Assembly (NCBI RefSeq): GCF_000278255.1
Contig: NZ_JH725081.1
Span: 162,484 to 226,483, forward strand
DNA from: Bartonella melophagi K-2C
GTDB lineage: Bacteria; Pseudomonadota; Alphaproteobacteria; Rhizobiales; Rhizobiaceae
DNA length: 64,000 nt
Reading direction: 5' to 3'
In this document: piece after piece, positions 41,336 through 50,844 of the stretch
How the letters are laid out: every line of letters starts with the position of its first letter
Numbering within the stretch: the first letter of the stretch is position 1
Made by a program: the position numbers and the translations under genes
Notes under the pieces: model-generated
Told to the model about the DNA's origin: nothing
Database searches by the model: none
What the model saw: the letters and a program-made list of their open reading frames with translations, nothing else

Positions 41336-41916
41336 AAATATATTCCAATCTATACAAAAAGTGATTTAAAAATGTTAAGTTAAATCACAAGAAAGATAAA
41401 GCAAAAATGTTAAAAGTCCTTACTAAACAAAGCAAAAAAAACAATTTCAATAAAGTGACTTAGTAGTCACTTTATTGAAATATCATCACTAACATGGCTG
41501 GATATTAAGCCCACCTAAGCACAATTTTCTGTATAAAAGGCAGTGGTTAAAACGCACTGTAAATATCAATTAAATAATAATTTCAACGTACAGCTATTTT
41601 TTGATTTATAACTAGTACTCCAAAAATCACAAACCAAACCCACAGAAAAAACAAGAATAATTAAAAATAGTAAAAGAATCTGACCTTTTCATTTAGTATA
41701 TCCAATAATGATAATATATTTTGGTCAATGCTTACAAAATAATATCTGTTACAATAAGCCCATTAATCGATAAGTACACATAAACTATAAAGGGCAATAA
41801 AACTTTGTATAAAAAATACAACGTGGGAGATAATATCGCACACAATGACAAAAAATAGCAGATAATTATCAATAAAAATGTATGAAATTCAAAAAAATAA
41901 CCATAATAATACTGTG
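41336..41916. other. Gene-free interval upstream of dapE
   Basis: No gene is supported; apart from the 38-bp perfect palindromic element described separately, it is AT-rich DNA with no T-run terminators for the convergent side. Confidence 0.5.
41444..41481. repeat. Perfect 17-bp inverted repeat (hairpin)
   Basis: Arms ATTTCAATAAAGTGACT and AGTCACTTTATTGAAAT are exact complements over 17 bp with a 4-nt TAGT loop. It lies 109 bp upstream of the dapE start. No T-run adjoins it, so a simple terminator is unlikely. The core AATAAAGT/ACTTTATT recurs, with wider spacing, upstream of coaBC. Confidence 0.85.
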
Positions 41917-42645
41917 TTAGTGAAAATTGATCGCGTGCAACGTATGACTATTTTTCTTTAACCAAGCATGATAAGTTTTACTACCTGGGCAAAGTTTCTC
42001 ACAAAGATCCCAAAATTGTGACCTATGATTCATTTCGATAAGGTGAGCGACCTCATGTGCAACAACATATTCAACAATTTCTCTTGGTGCCATAACAAGA
42101 CGCCATGAAAAAGATAAACGCCCATCTGTCGAACATGATCCCCAGCGGCTTTTGATATCTTTATAACGGATTGATTTAACTTTACGTTCCACTTTATGTG
42201 CATACTGTTCTACTAGCGGTGTTATAATGATTTTAGCTTGTTTTTTTAAAACATCAGCAATTCGTCTTGGCAAATATTCTAACCGACTATAGATAATAAT
42301 TTGCGGTTTTTGCTCCATATCACCTGTAACGATTTCATCCACCCCACGCCCTTCTTTACGCTTTATAATGTGTGCAACACCTAATAAAGGAATTGTTGCA
42401 CCCTCCTTGAGATAAGAACTTTCACGGGAAGTGAGAACATGAGTAAGATGTGTTTCAATCCAACAACTATGTTTTTCAATGAAAGACTGAACCGCATTAA
42501 AATTTATCGCTGGTGGTATTGTTAAACAAATCCCCTGTCCATCCGCATCAATGCGTAACGTGAAACGGCGTGCATATTTATGCTTTCGTACCCGCAAAGG
42601 CACAACGCGATCAGAGAGAATAAAATCTTGCTCATAAATAACCAT
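41917..42645 (-). CDS. YgjP-like (DUF45) M48-type metallopeptidase
   Basis: 242 residues. The C-terminal catalytic block VVAHEVAHLIEMNHRSQFW at about 200-218 holds the HExxH zinc site, preceded by SRWGSCSTDGRLSFSWRLVMAP, the two hallmark motifs of the UPF0758/DUF45 YgjP group. The N-terminal half is beta-rich and basic. Substrates are unknown; fusions and neighbours in other bacteria suggest a housekeeping role. It follows the alpha/beta hydrolase by 22 bp. Confidence 0.9.
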   Translation of the reverse strand: MVIYEQDFILSDRVVPLRVRKHKYARRFTLRIDADGQGICLTIPPAINFNAVQSFIEKHSCWIETHLTHVLTSRESSYLKEGATIPLLGVAHIIKRKEGRGVDEIVTGDMEQKPQIIIYSRLEYLPRRIADVLKKQAKIIITPLVEQYAHKVERKVKSIRYKDIKSRWGSCSTDGRLSFSWRLVMAPREIVEYVVAHEVAHLIEMNHRSQFWDLCEKLCPGSKTYHAWLKKNSHTLHAINFH

Positions 42646-42667
42646 GCATCATGTCTCTATAATCTAA

Positions 42668-43465
42668 TCAACTAGATCTTGATGGTTCATTGATTCGATC
42701 AATTAATGACATCAACACTTTTTCAAAACAATCCAAATCCTGTGGACGTGAAAACCGGTGGTTTGCATCACGAACAAGTGTTAATGTTACATTATGCAAA
42801 GGCAAATGATCAAGTAAAGCTAATGCATGTTGATAGGAAACTATTTCATCTTCCATTCCTTGCAGAATATGAACTGAGCACCCAATATCAATGCATCCTT
42901 TCATAACACAGTTATTTCGCCCATCTTCAAGTAATACCTTTGTAAAAGGTGTTGGCTCTAAATCATAACTTGAAGAACGCTCAAAATAACCTTTTTCTTC
43001 CAAAGCTTTCCATTCTACCGTGGTCAAAGTTGGTTCAATCAAGGCTTGTGTAAAATCCGGAGCAGGTGCAATCAATACCATCCCGGCAAGTGGTTTATTT
43101 TGCTGCGCGAGCATCATAGCAAGCCTTAAAGCAATCCACCCCCCCATAGAGGAACCAATTAAAATTTGTGGTCCTTCACAATAAGCTTCAAAAATCGCTA
43201 AACTTTCTTTCACCCAACGTGAAATCGTACCTTCAAAAAAATCTCCTTCTGATTCCCCATGACCAGAATAATCAAAACGCAAACAAGACAAATTATTTTT
43301 TTGAGCAAAAGCATCAACCACCATTGCCTTGCTTCCCAGCATATCAGATCGATAACCAGATAACCAAACCAATCCCGGAGAACGACTACCTTTACGATGA
43401 CGTACAGCAAGAGCTGTATCTTCAAACGAAAAAAACTGACAAGGAATATTTTGATCTATCATCAT
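42668..43465 (-). CDS. Alpha/beta hydrolase
   Basis: 265 residues. The nucleophile elbow is ILIGSSMGGWIAL (GxSxG, Ser near 106), the acid is probably Asp in QGMEDEIVSY near 207, and the His is in RDANHRFSRP near 241. LVWLSGYRSDMLGSKA and RFDYSGHGES are oxyanion-region motifs of the prolyl-oligopeptidase/lysophospholipase-like hydrolases. There is no signal peptide, so it is cytoplasmic. It is divergent from infC and probably cotranscribed with the YgjP gene. Confidence 0.88.
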   Translation of the reverse strand: MMIDQNIPCQFFSFEDTALAVRHRKGSRSPGLVWLSGYRSDMLGSKAMVVDAFAQKNNLSCLRFDYSGHGESEGDFFEGTISRWVKESLAIFEAYCEGPQILIGSSMGGWIALRLAMMLAQQNKPLAGMVLIAPAPDFTQALIEPTLTTVEWKALEEKGYFERSSSYDLEPTPFTKVLLEDGRNNCVMKGCIDIGCSVHILQGMEDEIVSYQHALALLDHLPLHNVTLTLVRDANHRFSRPQDLDCFEKVLMSLIDRINEPSRSS

Positions 43466-43582
43466 TCTTCCTTAATAAAATACTTTTTACTATAAAAGAA
43501 AAACTTCTTTTTTCGAAACTAAACTTAAAACAACGAATAAATAAGCCTGTATTAACGATAGTGAAAAAAACATGAATTCTTA

Positions 43583-43610
43583 TTGTTTTTCTGTATAGAT
43601 ATTGTATATT
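43583..43610 (+). promoter_or_regulatory. Possible sigma-70 promoter of infC
   Basis: TTGTTT (43583-43588) and TATATT (43605-43610) with a 16-bp spacer, about 35 bp before the infC Shine-Dalgarno. Confidence 0.35.
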
Positions 43611-43651
43611 AAGGCATTCTATAAATAAATCAAAATTAAGGAGCATAGACC

Positions 43652-44188
43652 ATTCGCCGATCATTTAAAATAACGCCTAGCCAAAAAGATGGGCCACGTT
43701 CAAATCAAGATATTCGTGTTCCTTGCGTTCAACTCATTAATGATGAAGGACAAAATCAGGGAATTATTGCAACGCAAGAAGCGCTTGCTATGGCTGCAGA
43801 CGTTGGGCTTGATCTGGTTGAGATTGTGCCAAATGCAGAACCGCCTGTTTGTAAAATTATTGATCTAGGCAAACTGAAATATCAAAATCAAAAAAAAGCA
43901 GCTGAGACGCGTAAAAAACAAAAGACTATCGAAGTCAAAGAAATTAAGATGCGACCAAATGTTGACGTTCATGATTATGAGGTAAAACTTAAGGCCGTTC
44001 ATCGCTTTATTGATCATGGTAATAAAGTAAAAATTACTTTGCGTTTCCGTGGCCGTGAAATGGCACACCAAGATCTTGGAATGAAGCTTCTTCAGCGAGT
44101 TAAAGAAGATACACGTGAAATTGCTAAAATTGAATCTGAGCCTAAACTTGAAGGTCGCCAGATGATGATGGTCATAGCACCTAAATAA
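43652..44188 (+). CDS. infC: Translation initiation factor IF-3, starting at ATT
   Basis: 178 residues when begun at the ATT at 43652. AAGGAG (43638-43643) stands eight bases upstream, and the first residues (M)[19 protein letters not shown] match alphaproteobacterial IF-3. The first ATG (43790) would remove 46 residues, most of the N-terminal domain including [17 protein letters not shown], so it is not the true start. The C-terminal domain has [17 protein letters not shown] and [15 protein letters not shown]-3 discriminates against non-standard starts, and its own rare start gives autoregulation in known cases. The gene is not linked to rpmI-rplT here. Confidence 0.95.
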   Translation: MRRSFKITPSQKDGPRSNQDIRVPCVQLINDEGQNQGIIATQEALAMAADVGLDLVEIVPNAEPPVCKIIDLGKLKYQNQKKAAETRKKQKTIEVKEIKMRPNVDVHDYEVKLKAVHRFIDHGNKVKITLRFRGREMAHQDLGMKLLQRVKEDTREIAKIESEPKLEGRQMMMVIAPK

Positions 44189-44314
44189 TTTTAATTAAGA
44201 GAGCGTGTTTTAAAGTGACTTTTTTGGTCGAGTCGTAAATATGATCTTAAAATATTGTAGAGTGCTGATGTAATGTTTTTGAAAACAAAAAATTAGTACA
44301 CTAAATCTCTCTAG

Positions 44315-44362
44315 AGAGTATTCCTTATAGAAGAGGGTTTGCTTTTCTATAAGGAGTACTTT
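44315..44362. repeat. 21-bp hairpin between infC and the ABC exporter
   Basis: Arms 44315-44335 and 44342-44362 pair over 21 positions using only Watson-Crick and a few G-T pairs, with a GGTTTG loop. It overlaps the perfect palindrome CTCTCTAGAGAG at 44307-44318. The right arm contains AAGGAG, 45 bp from the exporter start, too far for a normal ribosome binding site. No T-run follows, so it is not a classical terminator. Confidence 0.8.
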
Positions 44363-44401
44363 AATCTTGCATGAAATAATGAGAGAAAATAAAAGTATTT
44401 C

Positions 44402-46168
44402 ATGGCAAAAATACAAACATCCCTTTCTGGTAAATACCTTATCATCCGTCTTTTACGAGAAAATTTTCGTAAACATGTGTACTGGTATAGTGCAGCCATT
44501 GTTGCAATGATCATCATTGCATTGACCACTGCAATTAGTGCGTGGATGATGCGTGATATTGTCAATCATATTATTGATGGACACAGTTTTAATATGATTG
44601 TTTTCATCTCTAGTATTTTTGCATTTATTTTTATTCTCAAAGGGGTTGCAACTTTCGCTCAAACCTATTGTCTAAGTAAAGCAGGCAATAGTATCATTGC
44701 CGAACAACAACGTAAAATTTACGCACGTCTTATGAAGCAAGGCGTTTCTTTTTATCAAAATAATGCTTCATCTGATCTTCTTGTTCGTGTAACCCATAAT
44801 GCAACAGCAGCTCGTAATATCATCGATATAATTATTACAACCTTTGTGCGTGATTTACTCTCTGTCATTGGCCTTTTGGTTGTTATGTTTATTCAAAATT
44901 TTACGTTAATCACCATTACCTTAACAGTAGGACCTCTTGCATTTTTAGGAGTTCGAATGGCTTTAAAACGTATTCGTGGCCTTATGGAAAAAGAACTTCT
45001 CTCACTAGGCGAAATTATCAAAGTTATGCAAGAAACTGCTGTTGGTATTCACGTAATTAAAGCTTTTTCGCTAGAAGAATTGATGAAAAAACGCATGAAT
45101 AAAGCTATTTGTGACGTTGAAAAACAGGCAAACAGTATTGCAATGCTTGAAGCTGCTACACATCCAATTATGGAAACGCTTGCCGGCATCGCAATTGCAG
45201 TTATTATTTGTTTTTCCGGCTATCTTGCAACCCAACGTACCGGTGTTCAAGGTGAATTAATGTCTTTTCTTGTAGCTTTGCTCCTCATTTATGAACCTGC
45301 TAAAAGATTGGTAAATGTGCGTGTCAAAATTGAGTCTGGCTTGGTCAGCATTCGTACAATGTTCGAAATACTCGATTATCCACTGACTGTTATAGAACAT
45401 AAAGAAGCTAAAGACTTTAATAAAACACATTGCTCTATTCGTTTTGAAAATGTTTCTTTTGCTTATATGGATAATCAAACAGTCTTAAACGACATCAATC
45501 TGGAAATAGAAGCAGGAAAAATGACAGCATTGGTTGGGCCATCCGGTTCAGGTAAATCAACGCTTATCAATCTTATTATGCGCCTTTATGACCCTACACA
45601 AGGATCTATATTCATTAATGATCAAGACATTCGCTTCATCACATTTCATTCCCTTCGAAACCTTATAGCTTATGTAGGGCAGGATACATTTTTGTTTCAA
45701 GGAACTATTAAATATAATATCGGGCTTGGAAAAAAAGGCGCCAGCAACAATGATATTATAAAAGCAGCAAAAGCAGCCAATGCTCATGACTTTATCATGG
45801 ATTTGCCCCAAGGTTATGATACACAAGTGGGCGAGAATGGGAATAATCTTTCAGGAGGTCAAAAACAGCGTATCGCTATTGCTCGTGCAATACTTCATGA
45901 CAGTAAAATCTTGATTTTTGATGAAGCTACAAGTGCATTAGATTCACATACTGAAACCCAAATTAATGAGACACTTCAAAACCTCACCAAAAAGTGTACA
46001 ATTCTCGTGATTGCTCACCGTCTTTCAACAATTGCGCATGCTGATAAAATTATTGTAATACAAAATGGGCAATTAGTTGAACAAGGTACTCAGGTAGAAT
46101 TGTTAGCAAAGAAAAAAGGCCTTTATAAAAAGCTTCATAATACTCACTTTAAAAAGCAAGAATTTTAG
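44402..46168 (+). CDS. MsbA-like ABC exporter (fused membrane and ATPase domains)
   Basis: 588 residues. Six membrane helices occupy about 1-320. The nucleotide-binding domain has Walker A VGPSGSGKST near 379-388, the Q-loop in AYVGQDTFLFQGT, the signature NLSGGQKQR near 481 and Walker B ILIFDEATSALD. The layout is that of homodimeric lipid/drug exporters such as MsbA. Lipid A transport is possible, but the substrate cannot be set from sequence. No strong ribosome binding site precedes the ATG; the upstream hairpin may influence expression. Confidence 0.9.
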   Translation: MAKIQTSLSGKYLIIRLLRENFRKHVYWYSAAIVAMIIIALTTAISAWMMRDIVNHIIDGHSFNMIVFISSIFAFIFILKGVATFAQTYCLSKAGNSIIAEQQRKIYARLMKQGVSFYQNNASSDLLVRVTHNATAARNIIDIIITTFVRDLLSVIGLLVVMFIQNFTLITITLTVGPLAFLGVRMALKRIRGLMEKELLSLGEIIKVMQETAVGIHVIKAFSLEELMKKRMNKAICDVEKQANSIAMLEAATHPIMETLAGIAIAVIICFSGYLATQRTGVQGELMSFLVALLLIYEPAKRLVNVRVKIESGLVSIRTMFEILDYPLTVIEHKEAKDFNKTHCSIRFENVSFAYMDNQTVLNDINLEIEAGKMTALVGPSGSGKSTLINLIMRLYDPTQGSIFINDQDIRFITFHSLRNLIAYVGQDTFLFQGTIKYNIGLGKKGASNNDIIKAAKAANAHDFIMDLPQGYDTQVGENGNNLSGGQKQRIAIARAILHDSKILIFDEATSALDSHTETQINETLQNLTKKCTILVIAHRLSTIAHADKIIVIQNGQLVEQGTQVELLAKKKGLYKKLHNTHFKKQEF

Positions 46169-46194
46169 GCATTAGCTTTTTAAAATTTTTGTAT

Positions 46195-49100
46195 TTAATA
46201 CTCTCTTTCATAAAACAAGCCAAAACTGGAATTGTTCTCATTCCCTATAGCGCCTTTTGCCTTGAAATGGCGTGAAATATCTAAATCAATTGTTCCTTTC
46301 GTTGTGCCATCTAACCCTGCCTCAAAACCCAAATAAATATTATCGCGAACATAACGCCCAACACGTAAACCCGTATTGCCATTTTCATCAACAATAACGT
46401 CAAGATCATCAAGACCAATCTTAGCGCGTAAAGTATTCAACAAAGATGTATTAGAAGCACCAGCAAGCTCAGCTACAGCTGCTGCAAGCTGAGCAATTTG
46501 AAATGGCGATAATTCATTAAGAGAGCGCTTAAAAATCAAGCGTGCTAATACCTCATCTTGTGGTAAAATAGGTTGTGACGCAAATTGAATATCAAGGTTA
46601 TCAATAGTTCCGCTCACTGTTACAGTAACATGAACATCGCCATTATTACTGTTAGTAACAAAATAAACAGTTGGACTGAGATTACCACTAAAACTTACCT
46701 GTCCTTTATCAAAATTGAGACGTTGTGATAAAATATCAAACCGTCCACGAATCATCTGAAGCTCTCCAACTGGATGTACATCATGTAACGGACCTGTTAA
46801 ACTAATACGTCCCCCCAACTCAGCATCTAAACCTCGACCACGAACAAAAATTTGATTGTGTGCATTAATTTGCATATTCAACTGTACAGCAGAAGAAGGT
46901 TCTTTAGAAATATTATGATTGGTTCTATAAGCTTTAGCATCAGCACGTTCAAGCGTTTTTAGAATTAATTTAGTTAAATTATTATGTCTAACATCAAGAA
47001 ATGTTGCATTTCGAAAATGATCAGGAATAAGAATTTCAGCTTTTTCAACTGTAACCTCACCACCAATAACAAGACTGCTCAACAAATGACCAGTCATTGT
47101 TGTTTTGCCTGTTAGTGTCGCAAAAATCATAGATCCATCATTATAATTGATACGGTCGAGGTGAATAGATAAATCTGTTTGCAGATCTGTAGAAATACGA
47201 CCCGAAATAGAAACAGATCCCTCACCAAATGAACGAGCAGAAGCATGTTCTAAAATTATGTGATCGCCATTCAATTTGCCTTCAAGCATTATATTGCTGA
47301 GTTCCAAATTTGTTTGCGAATCAAAAAAACCACCATTTATTATCGAAAAAGATCCTATCAACTGTGGCTGAGACAATGTCCCATTTAAAACAGCATCAAT
47401 TTTTGCTATTCCTGTTATATGCGCACCACGTTTTGCTAAAAATTGATCAACAAAAGCAAGAGGCATTATACCCTTAACACTCAGTTCAGTTGGTGAATTA
47501 TTCAAAGAAAGACGCCCATTTACAAAAAGATCTAAATCTTTAGATCCAGTTGCTGTTATATGCTGAATATGAAGTGTTGATTTTTCATAAAAACCACGAA
47601 CATTTATATTGATTGATGATGCATTTTTATGAAAAATAGAATTGATTGTTAAATTTTGACTAGAAAATTCAAAATGCGCAGATGGATCCTTCAATGTCCC
47701 CCCAATATCGACCTTACCAGTTACCACTCCTCTCAAAACTTGCCCTTCAATAAAACTGTTAAACAAAAGCGCAGATAAATTTTTCAAATCAATATGAAGA
47801 TCAAGTTCGCCTTTATCTAAAGATACAGTTCCTTGTGTTTGCGCTTGTAACTCTTCCCCAACTAAACTTGCACCCAAAGTAAAAGTTTTATCTATCACCT
47901 TACCACTAGCAGAAAACATAAAAGGTTTTATCTTTCTCTCTTGGAAAGCCGCAATTGTCAGCTCATAACCTTTTATATCATAGGTCACATCAGGATTTTC
48001 AAAACGACCATGAATCATAACTTGCCCCGACAAAGTACCAACCGCACCAAGATCCGATTTCCACAGATTAGCTAAAGCTACAGGAATAGCATTCATAGTG
48101 AGATGCAAATTTAAAACATCTTGAAGAGTACCATTAAGTACAATCTTACCTTGATCGACAATAAATCCTAATTCACTTATTGTTACCCCGTTCTCACCAA
48201 AAATGATTGTTGCTGGAGTGAATAATTTTGCATGAAAATTAGAGTATTTTATATCCATAGCTTCGAACTGGATTTTTTGCTCATCGGTCGATAGTCCTGC
48301 CGTAATTATACGACCAGAAAACTGCGTATTTGTATTGTTAGGTAATACCGCCTGAACATTAAAAACCGTTCGCTCATTGTTACCATTAGCGTGAAATTTT
48401 AAATGATCGGCCACCATAAATGATGTTTGAATACGCTCTGCATTGACAAAACCTTTAAATTGTATCGCATTGAAAAGGTTGAATATATCAGCCTGTATTG
48501 CTAATTTCTTGATTTCATTTTTTGCAAATATTAAATGATCACTCTTGATTTTGAGATTAGTTTTTTGCTTACCATTGTGTTCATCAAAAACAAATTCTCC
48601 TCTTACTTTTCCGCTACCTTTCTGCGAAAACAACGTAGCAAACGTTGAGATATCGTCAACGTCAATATGTAAAGTTCCCTTTATAAAACCTTCAAACGTT
48701 TGAAAAAGATCACCTGTTATTTTTGTAGACGCTCCTTCAATATTGATATCCTGAAGCTTCCAAATACGGTTGAAATCTTCAAAAGAAGCAGACAATTGTA
48801 ACGGTTGTTGAGCAAAAATCCCTTTACCTTCTACAAAGCCAGTTACATTAGAAGAAACCGATGTATTATCCACCAATGCATTGACATTTAATATTGTATT
48901 TTGAAGCTTTTTACCCATAAAAAGTGCCTCAGTAATATCAGCGTGCGTACTGACCATTATAAGACTATTATGTCCTCTAACAGCACCCTGTATAGTAATC
49001 GCACCCTCCATCCTTGGGTCTAACATGGTAAGGTTAGATATTTGAGCATAAACATCCATCTCAGCACTCACACTTGAAAGATGTCCATTAGCTGTTACAT

Positions 49101-50844
49101 TGGCATAGTCATTTTTCAACCGCAAATGATGTAAAATTAAACCCTTCGTGTTTCGAGCAACATTACCTGAAAGGGTAAGCCTCCCTTTTAATAAAGAATC
49201 AACAGCCTTAGTACCTATCATCACGTTATCAGCAGCTCCTGACAATTCAAAATCAAAAGCGCTACCAGGTAAACTCATACTACCTTTAGCTTTAACATCT
49301 GCGTTGCCAGACATTGGTCGCCCAATTAACATACCCAGAGGGGTTAATGTTTGTGCTTTTAAACCAAGATCCCCTTTAAAAACAAAATGATTTACTTCTC
49401 CCTTTAACCAAGCAGAAAAACTTTGAGCCACAATGCTAAAATCATGAACTAATATCGGTTTGCCAGAGGCAATATCTGTATCTATATGGAGATGAATCGC
49501 TTGATCTAGACCATCTTCAAATGCATTCTTAGTATTTGCAACTCCCTGAAGAATACCATTAACCTGAATGCCAACATGACGGGAAGCTGGATCATCCAGA
49601 TTTTCGCTTACACCCCCCATATCAAAAACTGCATCACGAATACGAATATTTTCATTGCTCAAATGATGCGCAATAAGCCGACCTTTCCAAACTTGTTGGT
49701 CCTGGCGACCATAATCAATGGTTAAAGTCAAATTATTCACACGTGTTTGACTTTCTAACGGTAATAAACGAGCAGACTCATTTTCTTGATCAAAACCTAT
49801 GTTGCCATCAACAAAAAGACGCCGCAAAAATCCATCGGCTGTTATTTCAGCATTAGCTACAACATTAATTGCTTCACCCTGGACTATCATATGATTAAGG
49901 CGTGTGGTACCCTCTTTTGTTATCACCGCCTCTATTCCCAATATTACATTAGATTCAAAAAGACTGCGATACTGAAAAGGCATTAAAAAACCAATTGTAC
50001 CTGCCAACTGTGCAGAAAGGTTGTGATCATCTAAAACCCTTGCAAGAACAACATTACCATTTAAAATAGGCTTACGATCAACCTCTGCCCGAAGCGCAAC
50101 AACCAAGTCATCAAAAGTACCATCACCTTTAATGACAAGATTTAATGCAGGGCGTTTCTCAATATTAAAGATATTAGCTAACATACCATTTTGTGGTTCG
50201 TTAGCGATAATATCAATTTGAGCTGTACGACTTTTCTTGGATATTTTTGTTAAAATAGAAAAATAACCTGATGCATCTAAACGATGAGCTTTTACATCAG
50301 CATCAATAATATCATTGGCTAAAGTTAAATGTCCTTCTAATGATACATCAGAAGAAAAACCAAAAAGGTCTTTTCCAAAGCTCACATGTTCAGCCTTAAA
50401 CGTATTGACAGAAACAGAGATAGGTAATCGTGGTATGGAAAGTTGATTAGCTTCCAAAAAAGAAACAGATGTAGAACTGTGTGGTTTGCGTAAAAACGTA
50501 ACATGTCCTATCAAAAGCTCGTTAACCTCAATACGCCCTCTTAACAACGCTAAACGATTCCAATTTATTTTCGCATTGGTAACTGTAAGCCAAACACCTT
50601 TATGATCACTTACCGTAATAACATCAATTGATGCTTGGGATGATAATATTCCCTGCATATTATGTAAACGAACTTGACGATTAGGCGTTGAAAGTTTGTG
50701 TTCAATAAAAGAAACAAACCATGAACGCTCACCTCTTATTATGTTTTTAAAAAGTGAATCACTTTTCTGTACAAAAACAAAAAAGCTTATTACAAGAAAA
50801 GAAAATCCAAATAAAAAGGCAAAAAAACGCAATATTTTTTTCAT
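46195..50844 (-). CDS. tamB: Translocation and assembly module inner-membrane component TamB
   Basis: 1,549 residues. There is an N-terminal signal anchor (about 1-26). The body is a very long series of amphipathic beta segments with recurring pattern (LxGxV..hGxL.xP), the periplasm-spanning groove structure of TamB/AsmA-like proteins. The C-terminal DUF490 domain contains GPLHDVHPVGELQMIRGRFD and ends with the C-terminal aromatic motif (FGLFYEREY). It works with TamA to insert outer-membrane proteins or carry phospholipids. Its ATG overlaps the tamA stop (TAATG), so the two are translationally coupled. Confidence 0.93.
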   Translation of the reverse strand: MKKILRFFAFLFGFSFLVISFFVFVQKSDSLFKNIIRGERSWFVSFIEHKLSTPNRQVRLHNMQGILSSQASIDVITVSDHKGVWLTVTNAKINWNRLALLRGRIEVNELLIGHVTFLRKPHSSTSVSFLEANQLSIPRLPISVSVNTFKAEHVSFGKDLFGFSSDVSLEGHLTLANDIIDADVKAHRLDASGYFSILTKISKKSRTAQIDIIANEPQNGMLANIFNIEKRPALNLVIKGDGTFDDLVVALRAEVDRKPILNGNVVLARVLDDHNLSAQLAGTIGFLMPFQYRSLFESNVILGIEAVITKEGTTRLNHMIVQGEAINVVANAEITADGFLRRLFVDGNIGFDQENESARLLPLESQTRVNNLTLTIDYGRQDQQVWKGRLIAHHLSNENIRIRDAVFDMGGVSENLDDPASRHVGIQVNGILQGVANTKNAFEDGLDQAIHLHIDTDIASGKPILVHDFSIVAQSFSAWLKGEVNHFVFKGDLGLKAQTLTPLGMLIGRPMSGNADVKAKGSMSLPGSAFDFELSGAADNVMIGTKAVDSLLKGRLTLSGNVARNTKGLILHHLRLKNDYANVTANGHLSSVSAEMDVYAQISNLTMLDPRMEGAITIQGAVRGHNSLIMVSTHADITEALFMGKKLQNTILNVNALVDNTSVSSNVTGFVEGKGIFAQQPLQLSASFEDFNRIWKLQDINIEGASTKITGDLFQTFEGFIKGTLHIDVDDISTFATLFSQKGSGKVRGEFVFDEHNGKQKTNLKIKSDHLIFAKNEIKKLAIQADIFNLFNAIQFKGFVNAERIQTSFMVADHLKFHANGNNERTVFNVQAVLPNNTNTQFSGRIITAGLSTDEQKIQFEAMDIKYSNFHAKLFTPATIIFGENGVTISELGFIVDQGKIVLNGTLQDVLNLHLTMNAIPVALANLWKSDLGAVGTLSGQVMIHGRFENPDVTYDIKGYELTIAAFQERKIKPFMFSASGKVIDKTFTLGASLVGEELQAQTQGTVSLDKGELDLHIDLKNLSALLFNSFIEGQVLRGVVTGKVDIGGTLKDPSAHFEFSSQNLTINSIFHKNASSININVRGFYEKSTLHIQHITATGSKDLDLFVNGRLSLNNSPTELSVKGIMPLAFVDQFLAKRGAHITGIAKIDAVLNGTLSQPQLIGSFSIINGGFFDSQTNLELSNIMLEGKLNGDHIILEHASARSFGEGSVSISGRISTDLQTDLSIHLDRINYNDGSMIFATLTGKTTMTGHLLSSLVIGGEVTVEKAEILIPDHFRNATFLDVRHNNLTKLILKTLERADAKAYRTNHNISKEPSSAVQLNMQINAHNQIFVRGRGLDAELGGRISLTGPLHDVHPVGELQMIRGRFDILSQRLNFDKGQVSFSGNLSPTVYFVTNSNNGDVHVTVTVSGTIDNLDIQFASQPILPQDEVLARLIFKRSLNELSPFQIAQLAAAVAELAGASNTSLLNTLRAKIGLDDLDVIVDENGNTGLRVGRYVRDNIYLGFEAGLDGTTKGTIDLDISRHFKAKGAIGNENNSSFGLFYEREY

